The notes under the pieces are model-generated. The model saw only the letters and a program-made list of their open reading frames with translations. It made no database searches and was not told the DNA's origin. Below, one piece after another: positions 1 to 9,217 of a stretch of DNA of 64,000 nt. Origin of the DNA: Scatosoma sp002474405 (GTDB taxonomy: Bacteria; Bacillota; Clostridia; Christensenellales; Borkfalkiaceae); NCBI GenBank assembly GCA_937892545.1, contig CALAFO010000003.1, forward strand, positions 7,852 through 71,851, in the 5' to 3' direction. Position numbers and translations under genes: made by a program. The stretch's first letter is position 1; each line of letters opens with the position of its first letter.

Positions 1-254
1 TTTTCGCCGTATTTTTCGCTTAAAATCCGGTACAATCTCAGCTTCGCAAACAGCTTTTCCTTGCGTTTGAATTCCAGCTCGCCCGAAAATTCCGCCCTGT
101 CCTCGTATTCGTACTTCGCCCCGTCCACTTCGAACGCGTTTTTAAATACGCCGTTCTCGTAGGTAAACGAATGCGAAAGCGTTTCGGGGCGCGACTTGAA
201 AAGCCGCGCCACGTCGTATAATTCGTTTTCAAGAAATGTACAATCCGTAATCAT
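1..254 (-). CDS. hemZ: HemZ-like radical SAM coproporphyrinogen dehydrogenase, N-terminus only (cut by window edge)
   Basis: Only about 84 N-terminal residues are inside the window. The start ATG at 254 follows a good AAAGGGA ribosome binding site. The visible part is a small beta-rich stretch followed by a basic helix containing KRKEKLFAKLRLYRILSEKY. This resembles the region before the radical SAM core in HemZ, where a (K/R)xxxYxxLSExxGK segment precedes the LPWGTLTGIRP motif; that core lies off the edge. HemZ-family proteins are HemN/HemW-like enzymes of anaerobic haem metabolism. In many Clostridia hemZ lies just downstream of rel, as here with a 211-base gap in which I see no gene. The name therefore rests on a short similarity plus gene order. 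The radical SAM cysteines cannot be checked in this window. Confidence 0.55.
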   Translation of the reverse strand, partial: MITDCTFLENELYDVARLFKSRPETLSHSFTYENGVFKNAFEVDGAKYEYEDRAEFSGELEFKRKEKLFAKLRLYRILSEKYGE

Positions 255-465
255 TCTGTCCCTTTGCTCCGCCCTCTGCCCGCGTCGTTTTCTCTTTTCC
301 GCGTTTTTCCCGGCTTTTTTCGCTTCCCGCAACGCCGCCGCGTCCGCGCCGTATCGTCCCGGTCGTCGTCCTTTTCGGTTCGTCGTCCTGTTCAACCGCG
401 CCCGCATCCGCGCGGTAGCGCCCGTACGCCAAAACAACCGCCGCCCGCCGAACGCGGATAAAAAA

Positions 466-2646
466 TCACGAAAGCGTCGTCAGACGGTTCACGTCGTAAA
501 TCCGCTTGTCCGAACGCAGTTTTTTAATCAGCAAATCCATCTCCGAAACATCCGTCAGGCGAATGGAAGCTTCCAGCACGGCGTCGCGGTTTTTATCGAT
601 TCTGCCGTTCACAGAAGTTATCGAAAGTTTCATATCCGATACCACCAGCGAAAGCGCCGAAAGCGCCGCGCCCTGATCGGCGGCGCGGATAATGATGTTC
701 GCGTTATACAGCTGCTTTTCCGAGCCTTCTTTCCGCCATTCCGCGGGCAACAGCCGTCCGGGTTCGATGCCGCGCACGTTCGAACAGTCGGCGCGATGAA
801 TCACCACCCCTCTGCCGCGCGAAGTAAACCCTACGATTTTATCCCCCGGCACGGGCGAACAGCACCCCGCAAACCGCACCAGCAGCCCCGATTGCCCGTT
901 CACCAGCACCCCGCCGGGAGTGCGGATATTGCCGCCGCCCGCATGCACTTCGAACGGCTTCGGCATCTCTTTTTTGTAAAAATCGATCAGCTTGTATAAT
1001 ACCTGCCCAACGGTAACGGAGCCGTACCCCACCGCCGCGTACATTTCGTCGGGCGAAGCAAACGAAAATCTGTCCGAAATTCTTTTGAAGCTCTCTTCCG
1101 TAACCAGTTCCGAAAGGGTATACCCCTTCTTTTTCGCCTCGTCCTCCAGCTTCGCCTGCCCTTCGCGGATGTTGTCCTCTTTCAGCTCGTTCTTGTAGAA
1201 CTGCTTGATTTTGGCTTTCGCGCCCGAAGATTTGATGAATTTCAGCCAGTCGCGCGAAGGACCTTTCGAATTCTGCGAAGTGATGATTTCCACCACGTCG
1301 CCCACCTGCAGCTTCGTGGAAAGCGGCACGATTTTCGAATTGACGCGCGCGCCCGTGCAGCGGTTGCCCACCTCCGAATGGATGGCGTAGGCGAAATCCA
1401 CGGGGGTAGCCCCCGGCGGAAGCGTAATCACCTTGCCGCGCGGCGTAAACACCAGCAGTTCCTCGCTGTACAATTCGGTTTTCAGCGCGTCCAGAAACTC
1501 GCGCGAATCTTTCAGCGTGCTCTGCCACTCCACCATTTCGTGCAGCCAGGTCAGGCGGCTTTCGAAATTCGTGTTCTGCTCCTGCGATTTTCCCTCTTTG
1601 TACTTCCAGTGCGCCGCGATACCGAATTCCGCCACGCGGTGCATCTCTTCCGTGCGTATCTGAATTTCAAACGGCTGCCCGTACGACGTCATCACCGTGG
1701 TGTGCAACGACTGGTACTTGTTCGGCTTCGGGTTGGCGATATAATCTTTGATCCGCCCCGGCAGCGGCGTCCACTTTTCGTGAATCGCGCCCAGCACGGT
1801 ATAGCACTCCTTCACGTCTTTCACAATCACGCGCACGGCGGTCAGATCGTAAATCTGGTCGAACGTCTTGCCCTTGTTCTTCATCTTTTTGTAGATGGAA
1901 TAAAAATGCTTGGGTCGCCCGAACACTTCCCCTTCGATGCCGTCCGCCTTCATCAGATCTTTAATCTGCTCCACGATGTCCGCCACAAACTGCCGCCGTT
2001 CGGAAAGTTTTTCGTTGATGTGCACCAGCAGATAGCGGTAAGCTTCGGGGTCGAGATATTTCAGGCACAAATCTTCCAGTTCGCTCTTCACGTGCGAAAT
2101 ACCCAGTCTGCCCGCCAGCGGCGTATAAATTTCCAGCGTCTCGTGCGCCATCGCCTGCTGCCGTTCGGGCGAAAGATAGGCAAGCGAACGCATGTTGTGC
2201 AGCCTGTCCGCAAGCTTGATGATAATCACGCGGATGTCTTTCGCCATCGCCACCACAATCTTGCGGAAGTTTTCCGCTTCTTCCTGCTCCTTGCTTTCGA
2301 AAACGATTTTATTCAGTTTGGTAACGCCCGCAACCAGCTCTTCCACTTCTTCGCCGAACTTTTCGCGGATGTCCTCTTCCGTCGCCGCGGTATCTTCCAC
2401 CACGTCGTGCAGAAACGCCGCCGCCACCGTGGGCGCGTCCAGCCCCATATCCATCAGAATGTTCGCCACGGAGCACGGATGCACGAAATACGGCTCGCCC
2501 GAAGCGCGCTTCTGCCCCTCGTGCATTTTTTCCGCATAATCGTACGCTTCGGTTACCAGCTTTTTATCCTTTTCGTTTTCGTAAGTCGCGTCTATCTTCG
2601 CGCGCGCCTCCGCCACCGCGTTTCCGCTCTTTCCGTTTGCGTCCAT
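466..2646 (-). CDS. rel: Bifunctional (p)ppGpp synthetase/hydrolase (RSH family)
   Basis: A full-length, 726-residue long RSH protein that makes and degrades the stringent-response alarmone (p)ppGpp. Domains in order: HD hydrolase (HDVVEDT near residue 79, so the hydrolase site looks intact); synthetase (RIKDYI and KPNKYQSLHT near 300-320); TGS (FTPRGKVITLPPGATPVDFA near 395); a zinc-finger/RIS region with GCCSPVPGD and HRADC; and a C-terminal ACT domain. The ATG at 2646 has a GGAGGGAG ribosome binding site 4-8 bases upstream. It lies 26 bases after recJ and is probably co-transcribed with it. This is the single bifunctional Rel typical of Bacillota rather than a RelA/SpoT pair. Confidence 0.95.
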   Translation of the reverse strand: MDANGKSGNAVAEARAKIDATYENEKDKKLVTEAYDYAEKMHEGQKRASGEPYFVHPCSVANILMDMGLDAPTVAAAFLHDVVEDTAATEEDIREKFGEEVEELVAGVTKLNKIVFESKEQEEAENFRKIVVAMAKDIRVIIIKLADRLHNMRSLAYLSPERQQAMAHETLEIYTPLAGRLGISHVKSELEDLCLKYLDPEAYRYLLVHINEKLSERRQFVADIVEQIKDLMKADGIEGEVFGRPKHFYSIYKKMKNKGKTFDQIYDLTAVRVIVKDVKECYTVLGAIHEKWTPLPGRIKDYIANPKPNKYQSLHTTVMTSYGQPFEIQIRTEEMHRVAEFGIAAHWKYKEGKSQEQNTNFESRLTWLHEMVEWQSTLKDSREFLDALKTELYSEELLVFTPRGKVITLPPGATPVDFAYAIHSEVGNRCTGARVNSKIVPLSTKLQVGDVVEIITSQNSKGPSRDWLKFIKSSGAKAKIKQFYKNELKEDNIREGQAKLEDEAKKKGYTLSELVTEESFKRISDRFSFASPDEMYAAVGYGSVTVGQVLYKLIDFYKKEMPKPFEVHAGGGNIRTPGGVLVNGQSGLLVRFAGCCSPVPGDKIVGFTSRGRGVVIHRADCSNVRGIEPGRLLPAEWRKEGSEKQLYNANIIIRAADQGAALSALSLVVSDMKLSITSVNGRIDKNRDAVLEASIRLTDVSEMDLLIKKLRSDKRIYDVNRLTTLS

Positions 2647-2672
2647 ACTCCCTCCGTTTTCAATCCGTTTTT

Positions 2673-5054
2673 TTACAACCGTCTCTGTTTTTCCGTCAGC
2701 TTCCGCACCGTTTCATACAGCGCCGATTTCGAAAGCTCCGTTTTCGCGCCTCTGTACAGCGTGGGCGCGCCGAACGAAAAATCAAGAATGCCCAGCTCTT
2801 CGAATACCCGCGCCGCAAATAAAAATTCGTTTCTGTCCATGCCGAACGCGCCGCACTTTTCCGTCAGCGCCCGCGCGTTTTCGCCCTGCAGCACGCCCGC
2901 GTTGTTTTTCAGCGCCGTAAACATTTTCACCAGCTCCCCGCGCTCCGCGTTCAGCCCTTCGAACAGCCTCTTGCCGTCCACGTCGCGGTTATAATACGTT
3001 TTCTTCCCCGCGCCGTACGCCCCCGCAAACGCCACGGGCGTATCCAGATACACAATCGTTTCGAAGCCGGATAAATCGGTATCGGCAAACGGCGACAAAA
3101 TCAGAACGTTCCCTACGTTTCTCGAAGAGGGATAAAACAATTCGCACGGCATGTCCGCAAGATACGGGTACGCTTTCAGCACCGAGGAATCCGAAGCCAG
3201 CAGGCACAATCCCCAGTCGCTTTCTTTCCGTTTTCTCTCTATCAGTTCCCGCACTTCTTCGCCGGAAAGCGCTTCGGGCGCGTTCCTCGTTTCTTCCTCG
3301 TTCCCTTCGTTTCCGTGCGAAGCGGAAGAAGAATAAAACCCGTCGATCGCCGAAGAAAGCGCCGAAAAATCGGTATTTCCGCCCGTCCTTCCGTCGTAGG
3401 CGAAATCGCGGATAAACCCTTTCACGTATTGCTTTCCGCGGAACTCCGAAACGTTGATTTCGAACACGAACGTCTTTTTCACGTCGCTGTCTATCAGCGG
3501 CAGATGCTTCGCACCCGAAAAATACACGAAATCGAGGTATTCGTTCTTCATGGAAAGGTGCGGCGAACCGGGCTTCATCGGGCGCGCGTTGCACTCGGTG
3601 CAGGTCAAAGAGAACAGCGGCTTTCTGTGCCCCACCCCGTACGGCTCCATCGCCGCCAGTTCCCGCACCAGCTTCGGCGAAAACGCGCCCGTCATTTCTT
3701 CCGCCACGGGAATACGCGGCACGAAATCCTCGCGCGAATAATGCGCGCCAAGTTCCTTATCCAGCGCTTCTTCCAGCGCGGAAAAATTTTCCGCCTTTAA
3801 ATTCACGCCCGCCGCCTGCGCATGCCCGCCGAATTCTTCCAGAAGCGAAGAACACGCGCGCAGAGCGGTGTAAATATTCACGTTCTCCACGCTTCGCGCA
3901 CTGCCCCGCAGCATATCTCCGCGCTGCACGAAAATCAGCGTGGGGCGGTTGTATTCCTCGGCGATTCTCGCCGCCACAATCCCCACGAAGCCCGCGTTCC
4001 AGTCGTCGCCCGTCAGCATAATCACGTGCGAATACGCGCCCTTTGCCGCCAGCGTCTGCTTCGCCGCCAGATACAATTCGTCGCACTTCTTCTGCCGCTC
4101 CACATTGTAAGCGCACAGCTTCGCCGCAATCTCCCGCTTTCGCTCCTCTTCTTCCGCGATAAACAGTTCGTACGCCGCGTTCGAATCTCCCATCCGCCCG
4201 GCAGCATTCACCCGCGGCGCCAGCGTAAACGCAAGCGTCTGCGCCGTAATCTCGTCGCCCTGCTTTTCCTTCGTCCGCGCCAGAAGATAGGTAAAGCACG
4301 AACGATGATCCGCGTTGAAAAGTTTCAGCCCTTCGGTTACGATGTCGCGGTTTTCGCCGAGGAGCGGCACGCTGTCCGCCACCGTGGCAAGCGCGGCAAA
4401 ATCCAGAAGGTCGTACGCTTTTTCGCCGAGGAGCGCGCACGCCACCTTAAACGCCACGCCCGCGCCGCAAAGGTTGTCGTACGGGTAATCGTCCGCGTTT
4501 TTCGGATTGACGATCACGCAATCGGGCAGTTCTTCGGGCAGCTCGTGGTGGTCGGTTACAATCACTTCCGCCCCCAGCGATTTTGCGTATGCCGCTTCAT
4601 CTTTGCACGAAACGCCGCAGTCCACCGTCATAAACAAATCGGGCACGCCCTCCGCAAAAATGCGGTCGATTCCCGCGCGCGAAAGCCCGTACCCGTCCGA
4701 GCGTTCGGGCACGTAAATTCTCGCCCGCACGCCGTATTCTTTCAGCGCGTAATACATAATGGCGGAAGAACAGATCCCGTCGGCGTCGTAGTCCCCGAAC
4801 ACGGCGATTTCGCCGCCGCGCCCGCGCACTTCTTCAATCTTTTCCGCCAGCTCTTTCATGCCGCGCATCAGAAACGGCGATAAAAAATTCGCTTTTCCGG
4901 GATTCATGAAGCGGCGCACCTTTTCCGCCGTATCCACGCCGCGCGCAAACAGAATATGCGCCGTGGTCTTTTCCAGCCCCGTCTCCGCCGCCAGCGCGTC
5001 CGCCCGATTCAGTTGTTCCTCCGAAAATTCGTATTCGGGAACGATTTCTTTCAA
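2673..5054 (-). CDS. recJ: Single-stranded-DNA-specific exonuclease RecJ
   Basis: A 793-residue RecJ, the 5'-3' exonuclease acting on single-stranded DNA in recombination and mismatch/base-excision repair. The DHH phosphoesterase motifs are present: DYDADG near residue 88 and VTDHHELP near 167. The DHHA1 motif GGHAQAAG follows further on, then an OB-like region and a long C-terminal extension of the Gram-positive type. I place the start at the TTG at 5054 because AAAGAGGT lies 6-7 bases before it. The frame is open to a TTG at 5105, but that start has no ribosome binding site and would add 17 low-complexity Gly/Arg residues. Followed closely by rel. Confidence 0.93.
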   Translation of the reverse strand: MKEIVPEYEFSEEQLNRADALAAETGLEKTTAHILFARGVDTAEKVRRFMNPGKANFLSPFLMRGMKELAEKIEEVRGRGGEIAVFGDYDADGICSSAIMYYALKEYGVRARIYVPERSDGYGLSRAGIDRIFAEGVPDLFMTVDCGVSCKDEAAYAKSLGAEVIVTDHHELPEELPDCVIVNPKNADDYPYDNLCGAGVAFKVACALLGEKAYDLLDFAALATVADSVPLLGENRDIVTEGLKLFNADHRSCFTYLLARTKEKQGDEITAQTLAFTLAPRVNAAGRMGDSNAAYELFIAEEEERKREIAAKLCAYNVERQKKCDELYLAAKQTLAAKGAYSHVIMLTGDDWNAGFVGIVAARIAEEYNRPTLIFVQRGDMLRGSARSVENVNIYTALRACSSLLEEFGGHAQAAGVNLKAENFSALEEALDKELGAHYSREDFVPRIPVAEEMTGAFSPKLVRELAAMEPYGVGHRKPLFSLTCTECNARPMKPGSPHLSMKNEYLDFVYFSGAKHLPLIDSDVKKTFVFEINVSEFRGKQYVKGFIRDFAYDGRTGGNTDFSALSSAIDGFYSSSASHGNEGNEEETRNAPEALSGEEVRELIERKRKESDWGLCLLASDSSVLKAYPYLADMPCELFYPSSRNVGNVLILSPFADTDLSGFETIVYLDTPVAFAGAYGAGKKTYYNRDVDGKRLFEGLNAERGELVKMFTALKNNAGVLQGENARALTEKCGAFGMDRNEFLFAARVFEELGILDFSFGAPTLYRGAKTELSKSALYETVRKLTEKQRRL

Positions 5055-5116
5055 TGTGTAACCTCTTTTCTCATCCGCTCCGCCGCTTCCTCGCCCCTTT
5101 CTCAAAAGAACAAAGA

Positions 5117-5141
5117 GCGGGGGAAAAGCGTATTCCCCCGC
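5117..5141 (-). terminator. Intrinsic terminator after secF
   Basis: A perfect 9-bp inverted repeat, GCGGGGGAA (5117-5125) and TTCCCCCGC (5133-5141). On the minus strand it is followed by a T-rich run (TCTTTGTTCTTTT). It lies between secF and recJ and may reduce or end read-through from the secDF transcript. Confidence 0.65.
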
Positions 5142-5167
5142 ATCGAGCGCGTCTCAAGAACGTTTCT

Positions 5168-6235
5168 TCAGTTTGCGGGTGCTTCCGCTTCGTTCGCGTC
5201 CGCTCCGCCGTCTTTCTTCGCCTGTCCGTCCGCCGGCTTCGCGTTTTTCGCGTCTTTCGTCTTTTTATAATCGTATCTGCGCTTTGCCGCACGCTTCTTC
5301 TGTAACTTTTCGAAAATCGGCGGATAAACCGAAGGGAACAAAATTCCCGCCGTGAAGTACGCCGATACCAGCCCCAGAAGCGCAATCAGCGAAAGCCACT
5401 GCACGGGAGAAATCCCCATCGCGCCGATCAGCACGATGCCTACAGCCGTCGCGCACGTAGCAATCAGAAGCGGCTTTTCGGGCATCTCTTTCGCCACGAT
5501 TTCCTTTGCGGAAAGCCCTTCGTTTTCCTCGCTCGTTTCCGCCTTGCGCATCTTTCCCGCCACGGCTACGCCGTATACGGCGCCCAGCACGGTCGATAAA
5601 AACAACGCGTTCGCGCAAGTGGAAGATACGGGCACGCGCACAATCACCGTCAGCGCCGTCGTCAGCGCAAGCGTAACCAGCGTAATCGCCGCGGCAATCA
5701 CGCCGCCCGCAAGCTTATGCCTGATCGCCGTATACACAAACACGGCAAACAGCAGCACGCCGCCCGCAATCGCCGCGCGCAGAATAAAATGCGCCGAGCG
5801 CGCCGTATGCGGCACCGAAGAAGAAGCGCTCACCGAAACGAGGTCCTCGTCGATTCCGTTCAGAGCGCCGTTTTCGCCCGTCAGCTTCGCAGCCACTTCC
5901 GTGCACAGCTCGTTCAGTTTCTCGTCCGAAAAATCGCCTTTGAACGAATACACAATCGTATAATCGTTCGCCGAAGCGCTGCGTTCCACTCTCTCGTAGC
6001 TTTCGTCCACGCTCTTATCCGAAAACACCTTCGCGCAAGCCGTCTCCACGGCGTTTACGCGTTCTTCCGAGTAATAGGAATTCACGTGAATTTTCAGCGT
6101 TTTTTCGCTGCCGTATTCCGGCGCGGTATTCATTCCGAAAATCGCGGCAAGCACAATCCCCGCCACCAGAATCAGAAGCGCCAAAGGCAGAAAAATTTTA
6201 AATTTTCCCGCAATTTTATTCGTAAACTTATTCAT
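5168..6235 (-). CDS. secF: Protein translocase subunit SecF
   Basis: A 355-residue membrane protein pairing with SecD to form the proton-driven SecDF accessory complex that helps pull exported proteins through SecYEG. It has one N-terminal membrane helix (about residues 13-33), an extracytoplasmic domain of about 100 residues, and several C-terminal helices, with a Lys/Ala-rich cytoplasmic tail. The sequence is divergent from model SecF, so the call leans on topology and its place directly after secD. The ATG at 6235 is preferred because the GAGGGAGG site is 9 bases upstream; the ATG three codons earlier abuts that site. It overlaps the end of secD by 8 bases. Confidence 0.8.
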   Translation of the reverse strand: MNKFTNKIAGKFKIFLPLALLILVAGIVLAAIFGMNTAPEYGSEKTLKIHVNSYYSEERVNAVETACAKVFSDKSVDESYERVERSASANDYTIVYSFKGDFSDEKLNELCTEVAAKLTGENGALNGIDEDLVSVSASSSVPHTARSAHFILRAAIAGGVLLFAVFVYTAIRHKLAGGVIAAAITLVTLALTTALTVIVRVPVSSTCANALFLSTVLGAVYGVAVAGKMRKAETSEENEGLSAKEIVAKEMPEKPLLIATCATAVGIVLIGAMGISPVQWLSLIALLGLVSAYFTAGILFPSVYPPIFEKLQKKRAAKRRYDYKKTKDAKNAKPADGQAKKDGGADANEAEAPAN

Positions 6236-7724
6236 CGTCGTCATCCTCCCTCTTCAAGCGATAGAAGGCGTATTTATCCTTCGCCGCAGAGAACAACAAA
6301 TAATTGATTACGCGCGTCCACAGCAGGCACACGAACGCAGCCGCCGCAAAGCAGATCACCGCCTGCGCCGCCACCGTGTTCAGAAGCGCCCCGCCGATCA
6401 GAAACGCCAGCGAACCAAGCACCGCCACGGCGCACACGTCCACGGACGGCATCAGCGTCTTTTTAAACGCGTTCTTCACGGAAGAAGCCACGGTCTTGCC
6501 CAGCGCCACTTCCGCCTTGATTTTTTTGTATACGCGCGATTCCACGGCGAAAATCAACGCCAGCCCCGCCGCAAACAGCAACGCGGAAACCGCCGAAATT
6601 TCAAACACCGCGTTCGTTACGTACGCATACAGAAACGCCACGATCAAAAAGTACGTCATCGTTCCGTACGCCATCGCCACGCCGTAGCCCTTGTACAGAA
6701 TAATCGGCAGAATCACCGCAATCGCCAGCACGATCAGCGCGGCAACGTACAGCATCGTCTTTCCGTTTCCGCCGTACACGGCTTCGTACGAAGAAATTTC
6801 CGTCTTGTCGGAATCGAACGAGTATCCGCTGTCGCCCTGCGCGTAATGCAGCGCCGAATCCAGCGTCGCGGCAAGAATCTTGCCAGCCTCCTCGTATCTC
6901 AGCCCGATCGCCCAGGTGTTACCCGACAGGTTTTCGAAGTTGGAACCGCTCGGCGAAAGCACCGTATCGTCGCCGATTTTCACGGTAATCGTCGAAGAAC
7001 CGGAAGCGAACGTTTTCAGAATATCCGAACCCTTGTCGGTGGTTTTAATCTGCAGATACGCGCTCGAACCGGAAGTTTTCACCTTGAACGATTTAAAGTA
7101 ATCCGTGCCCGTTTCCAGTTTGCCGGGGTAAGTATTCGTGCCGTCGGTAATCGTCAGCTCGCCCGTATACGCAAACGTCGTCAGCGCCGACGAAACGGTG
7201 GAATTCACGCTCGATTTGGGAAGCTTCACTTCCAGCACGTAATCGTCCGCCACCGAAACGCAGACGGTGGAATACTGCATTCTGGCATAACGCGAAGCCA
7301 CAAGGTCCGCCGTCTCGTCAAACCAGGCTTTGAAAGCGTCGGTAACCACATAGATGTCTCCGTTTTCGCCCGTAACGCGCCGCATCACTTTGTCGTCCTC
7401 GTTTCTGGAAAGGTAAACGCCGCCGTGTTTTTCGTACGAATCCACGTATTCCTGCAGTTTTTCTTCGCCTTCCTGCTGCGAAATGGAACGGCAGTTACTG
7501 TCGTATTCCGTAGCGGAAATCACGCCCGCGGGATAGTACCGCGCCACGTATCCGCCGCCCAGTTCCTCGTCGGTATCGTACAGCGACACCACGGGATTCC
7601 ACGTTTTCACCGAATCCTTTTTAAACACGGAAAGGTGGAACGACGGGAAAACCGCAACGGCGCACAATACAACGATCACGATGGTAATTAAAGTAAGCAA
7701 TACCACCGATTTCTTTTTGCCCAT
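6228..7724 (-). CDS. secD: Protein translocase subunit SecD
   Basis: A 498-residue membrane protein: one N-terminal helix (about 7-30), a large extracytoplasmic region to about residue 320, then a bundle of membrane helices and an Asp/Glu-rich cytoplasmic end (REDDDDE). Length, topology and the overlapping secF downstream identify SecD. The periplasmic part is divergent and Ser/Thr-rich, as in several uncultured Clostridia. A sigma-A promoter is visible upstream at 7810-7839. The yajC-secD-secF order is the usual one, but here repeat arrays and a terminator separate yajC from secD. Confidence 0.82.
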   Translation of the reverse strand: MGKKKSVVLLTLITIVIVVLCAVAVFPSFHLSVFKKDSVKTWNPVVSLYDTDEELGGGYVARYYPAGVISATEYDSNCRSISQQEGEEKLQEYVDSYEKHGGVYLSRNEDDKVMRRVTGENGDIYVVTDAFKAWFDETADLVASRYARMQYSTVCVSVADDYVLEVKLPKSSVNSTVSSALTTFAYTGELTITDGTNTYPGKLETGTDYFKSFKVKTSGSSAYLQIKTTDKGSDILKTFASGSSTITVKIGDDTVLSPSGSNFENLSGNTWAIGLRYEEAGKILAATLDSALHYAQGDSGYSFDSDKTEISSYEAVYGGNGKTMLYVAALIVLAIAVILPIILYKGYGVAMAYGTMTYFLIVAFLYAYVTNAVFEISAVSALLFAAGLALIFAVESRVYKKIKAEVALGKTVASSVKNAFKKTLMPSVDVCAVAVLGSLAFLIGGALLNTVAAQAVICFAAAAFVCLLWTRVINYLLFSAAKDKYAFYRLKREDDDDE

Positions 7725-7809
7725 TGTAAAGCCTCCTGATAAAGCATTTCTTTCCTCCCGCGACGGCTTGTCCGCGGAAAAAAAGAAAATAATATACCGA
7801 TACTTATTT

Positions 7810-7839
7810 ATTATACCTTATTAACGGCTTGTCCGTCAA
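7810..7839 (-). promoter_or_regulatory. Sigma-A promoter for secDF
   Basis: On the minus strand TTGACG (7834-7839) and TATAAT (7810-7815) are separated by 18 bases, giving a transcript start near 7803 and a leader of about 80 bases before secD. Confidence 0.7.
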
Positions 7840-7922
7840 GTCATATCGCGTGTATTTGCGGCATTTTTCACAAAAAAATTACTTCCCGAGCCGAAAAAGC
7901 CGCACAATCGCCTTAATTGCGG

Positions 7923-8157
7923 CTTCCCCTTGCCTGAAAAAAAATTCAGCGAACTTCATTTTTTTCGGCAAAAATGTGAAGCCTTTCCTTACGTCAAGGC
8001 TTCCCCTTGGGGGGGAAGCTCTGCCACGCAGTGGCGGTGATGAGGGGCGTAACATATTTTCATTGAAATTATTCCAACGAAGGTGAGAGTAGTAACGGAG
8101 GGGCACTTGCTTTCCCCTTCGGGGAGAGTGGCGAGCCTTTGCGAGCCGAGAGAGGTC
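7923..8157. repeat. Palindromic repeat array, copy A
   Basis: Fills most of the 467-base gap between the small membrane-protein gene and secD; no coding sequence is visible. It is built of modules that recur at 8684-9045, 11571-11890 and 33504-33620. Module 1 is a long AT hairpin (TTGCC, GAAAAAAA, then TTTTTTTC, GGCAA). Module 2 is AAGGCTTCCCCTTGGGG continuing into GGGAAGC. Module 3 is a variable hairpin, here GCCACgcaGTGGC, followed by GATGAGGGGCG. A second unit, TTTCCCCTTCGGGGA plus GAGAGAGGTC, begins near 8108. Confidence 0.85.
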
Positions 8158-8191
8158 TTATCCGCCGATATCCGTCAAATCATAGCAACAA

Positions 8192-8569
8192 TCATCGCTT
8201 AGCCACATTCGCAAACATACCGCAAATCGTGCCGACGACGGCACCGAACAGCAATTCAAACAAAACGCCCGTTCCCACGGCGCTTTCCGCGGCGGCGGAA
8301 AAAATAAAGCAGGTGAGCAGCCCGAACAGCAGTCCCGCAACCAGTCCTTTCAACCACCCTTTGCCGTCCCTGAACGATACAAGCGCCGCAATAAACAGCG
8401 AAAGAATTTTCGCCGCAATACCCGAAATTTTCACCGCCGTCGCGCTCAGCGTAACAAACCGCGCCAGAACGGCAAACAGCGCCGCCGACAATACGCACAG
8501 CAGCACCGCAATAGCCGTCGCTTTCAGAACCTGATAAAAAAACGACCTTTTCAGATTTTCCGCCGACAT
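8192..8569 (-). CDS. TIGR04086-like small integral membrane protein
   Basis: A 125-residue protein with four predicted membrane segments (roughly 15-40, 45-65, 70-90 and 95-118) and short loops containing FRDGKGWLKG. Small four-helix proteins of this kind (TIGR04086 / YrzE-like) sit between yajC and secD in many Clostridia, which matches its position here. No catalytic motif is visible and its role is unknown; the link to protein export is by association only. It is flanked on both sides by palindromic repeat arrays and so is probably transcribed on its own. Confidence 0.6.
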   Translation of the reverse strand: MSAENLKRSFFYQVLKATAIAVLLCVLSAALFAVLARFVTLSATAVKISGIAAKILSLFIAALVSFRDGKGWLKGLVAGLLFGLLTCFIFSAAAESAVGTGVLFELLFGAVVGTICGMFANVAKR

Positions 8570-8683
8570 ACCCGCCTCCTTTCTCGCAAAACGAATTTTT
8601 TCGTCCGCTTTTTATCCTATGCCGCCCGCCGGAAAATAAGAACCGCTCATCGTTTGCATCTTCAATCTTTAACTTCGATATTA

Positions 8684-9045
8684 GCCTTCCCCTTGCTCAT
8701 TTTTCTTGCGAAAAAATTCGCAAAAATTGTCAGCCACTTCGTGCCTTCCCCTTGCCTGAAAAAAATTCAGTGAACTTCATTTTTTTCGGCAAAAATTGTC
8801 CGCCTCTTTCAGAGCCTTCCCCTTGGGGGGAAGGTGGACAAAGCACAGCTTTGGACGAATGAGGGGCGCAACTTGTTTTCTATCTGGAAATTTTCAATCA
8901 AGGGGCGCAACTTTGTTTCACATTTCCAGCCCCCTTGCCTCCCCCTGTGCGGCTCCTACCGAATCCTTGCTTTCCCCTTCGGGGAAAGTGTCTGCGTAAG
9001 CAGACGATAGAGGTCAAACGAGAATTCTTGCCGCCTCTTGCTTTC
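8684..9045. repeat. Palindromic repeat array, copy B
   Basis: Occupies most of the 648-base gap between yajC and the small membrane-protein gene; no coding sequence is visible. It contains two AT-hairpin modules (near 8685 and 8744, the first with TTGCGAA/TTCGCAA arms), then CCTTCCCCTTGGGGGGAAGG (8816-8835), a variable hairpin with CAAAGC/GCTTTG arms and GAATGAGGGGCG. The second unit (8966-9015) has TTTCCCCTTCGGGGAAAG, the hairpin TCTGCgtaaGCAGA and CGATAGAGGTC. The 70 bases from about 8966 recur almost unchanged at 11819-11890. Confidence 0.85.
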
Positions 9046-9131
9046 CCCATCGTACAGCCATCGCCCGTTCCGCTATACCGGCGCTATACCGGCAGTATTC
9101 TTGTTTCCCCTTTTCCGCAAACGACGCGAAA

Positions 9132-9160
9132 AACGCCGCTTCCCGTAAAGGAGCGGCGTT
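9132..9160 (-). terminator. Intrinsic terminator after yajC
   Basis: Nine-base arms AACGCCGCT (9132-9140) and AGCGGCGTT (9152-9160) with T-runs on both sides. On the minus strand it lies 58 bases after the yajC stop, so yajC is likely monocistronic here. Confidence 0.8.
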
Positions 9161-9217
9161 TTCCAAAAGGATAATTTTATGAAAAAGTCTGTAAGCTGAA
9201 TTCAACGCGAAGAAAAA

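Noticed and set aside
255..465. Possible dtd or metallo-hydrolase gene between rel and hemZ
   Set aside because: Only 211 bases, with Arg-rich frames lacking motifs; the genes often found here in Clostridia are absent.
1378..2994. 538-codon open frame on the plus strand
   Set aside because: Antisense to rel and recJ; His/Arg/Phe-rich composition typical of the reverse reading of GC-rich coding DNA, with no motif.
3822..4883. 353-codon open frame on the plus strand
   Set aside because: Antisense shadow of recJ; no ribosome binding site and no protein-like pattern.
7923..9045. Insertion sequence carrying the palindromic repeats
   Set aside because: No transposase gene or target-site duplication is visible; the arrays are non-coding.
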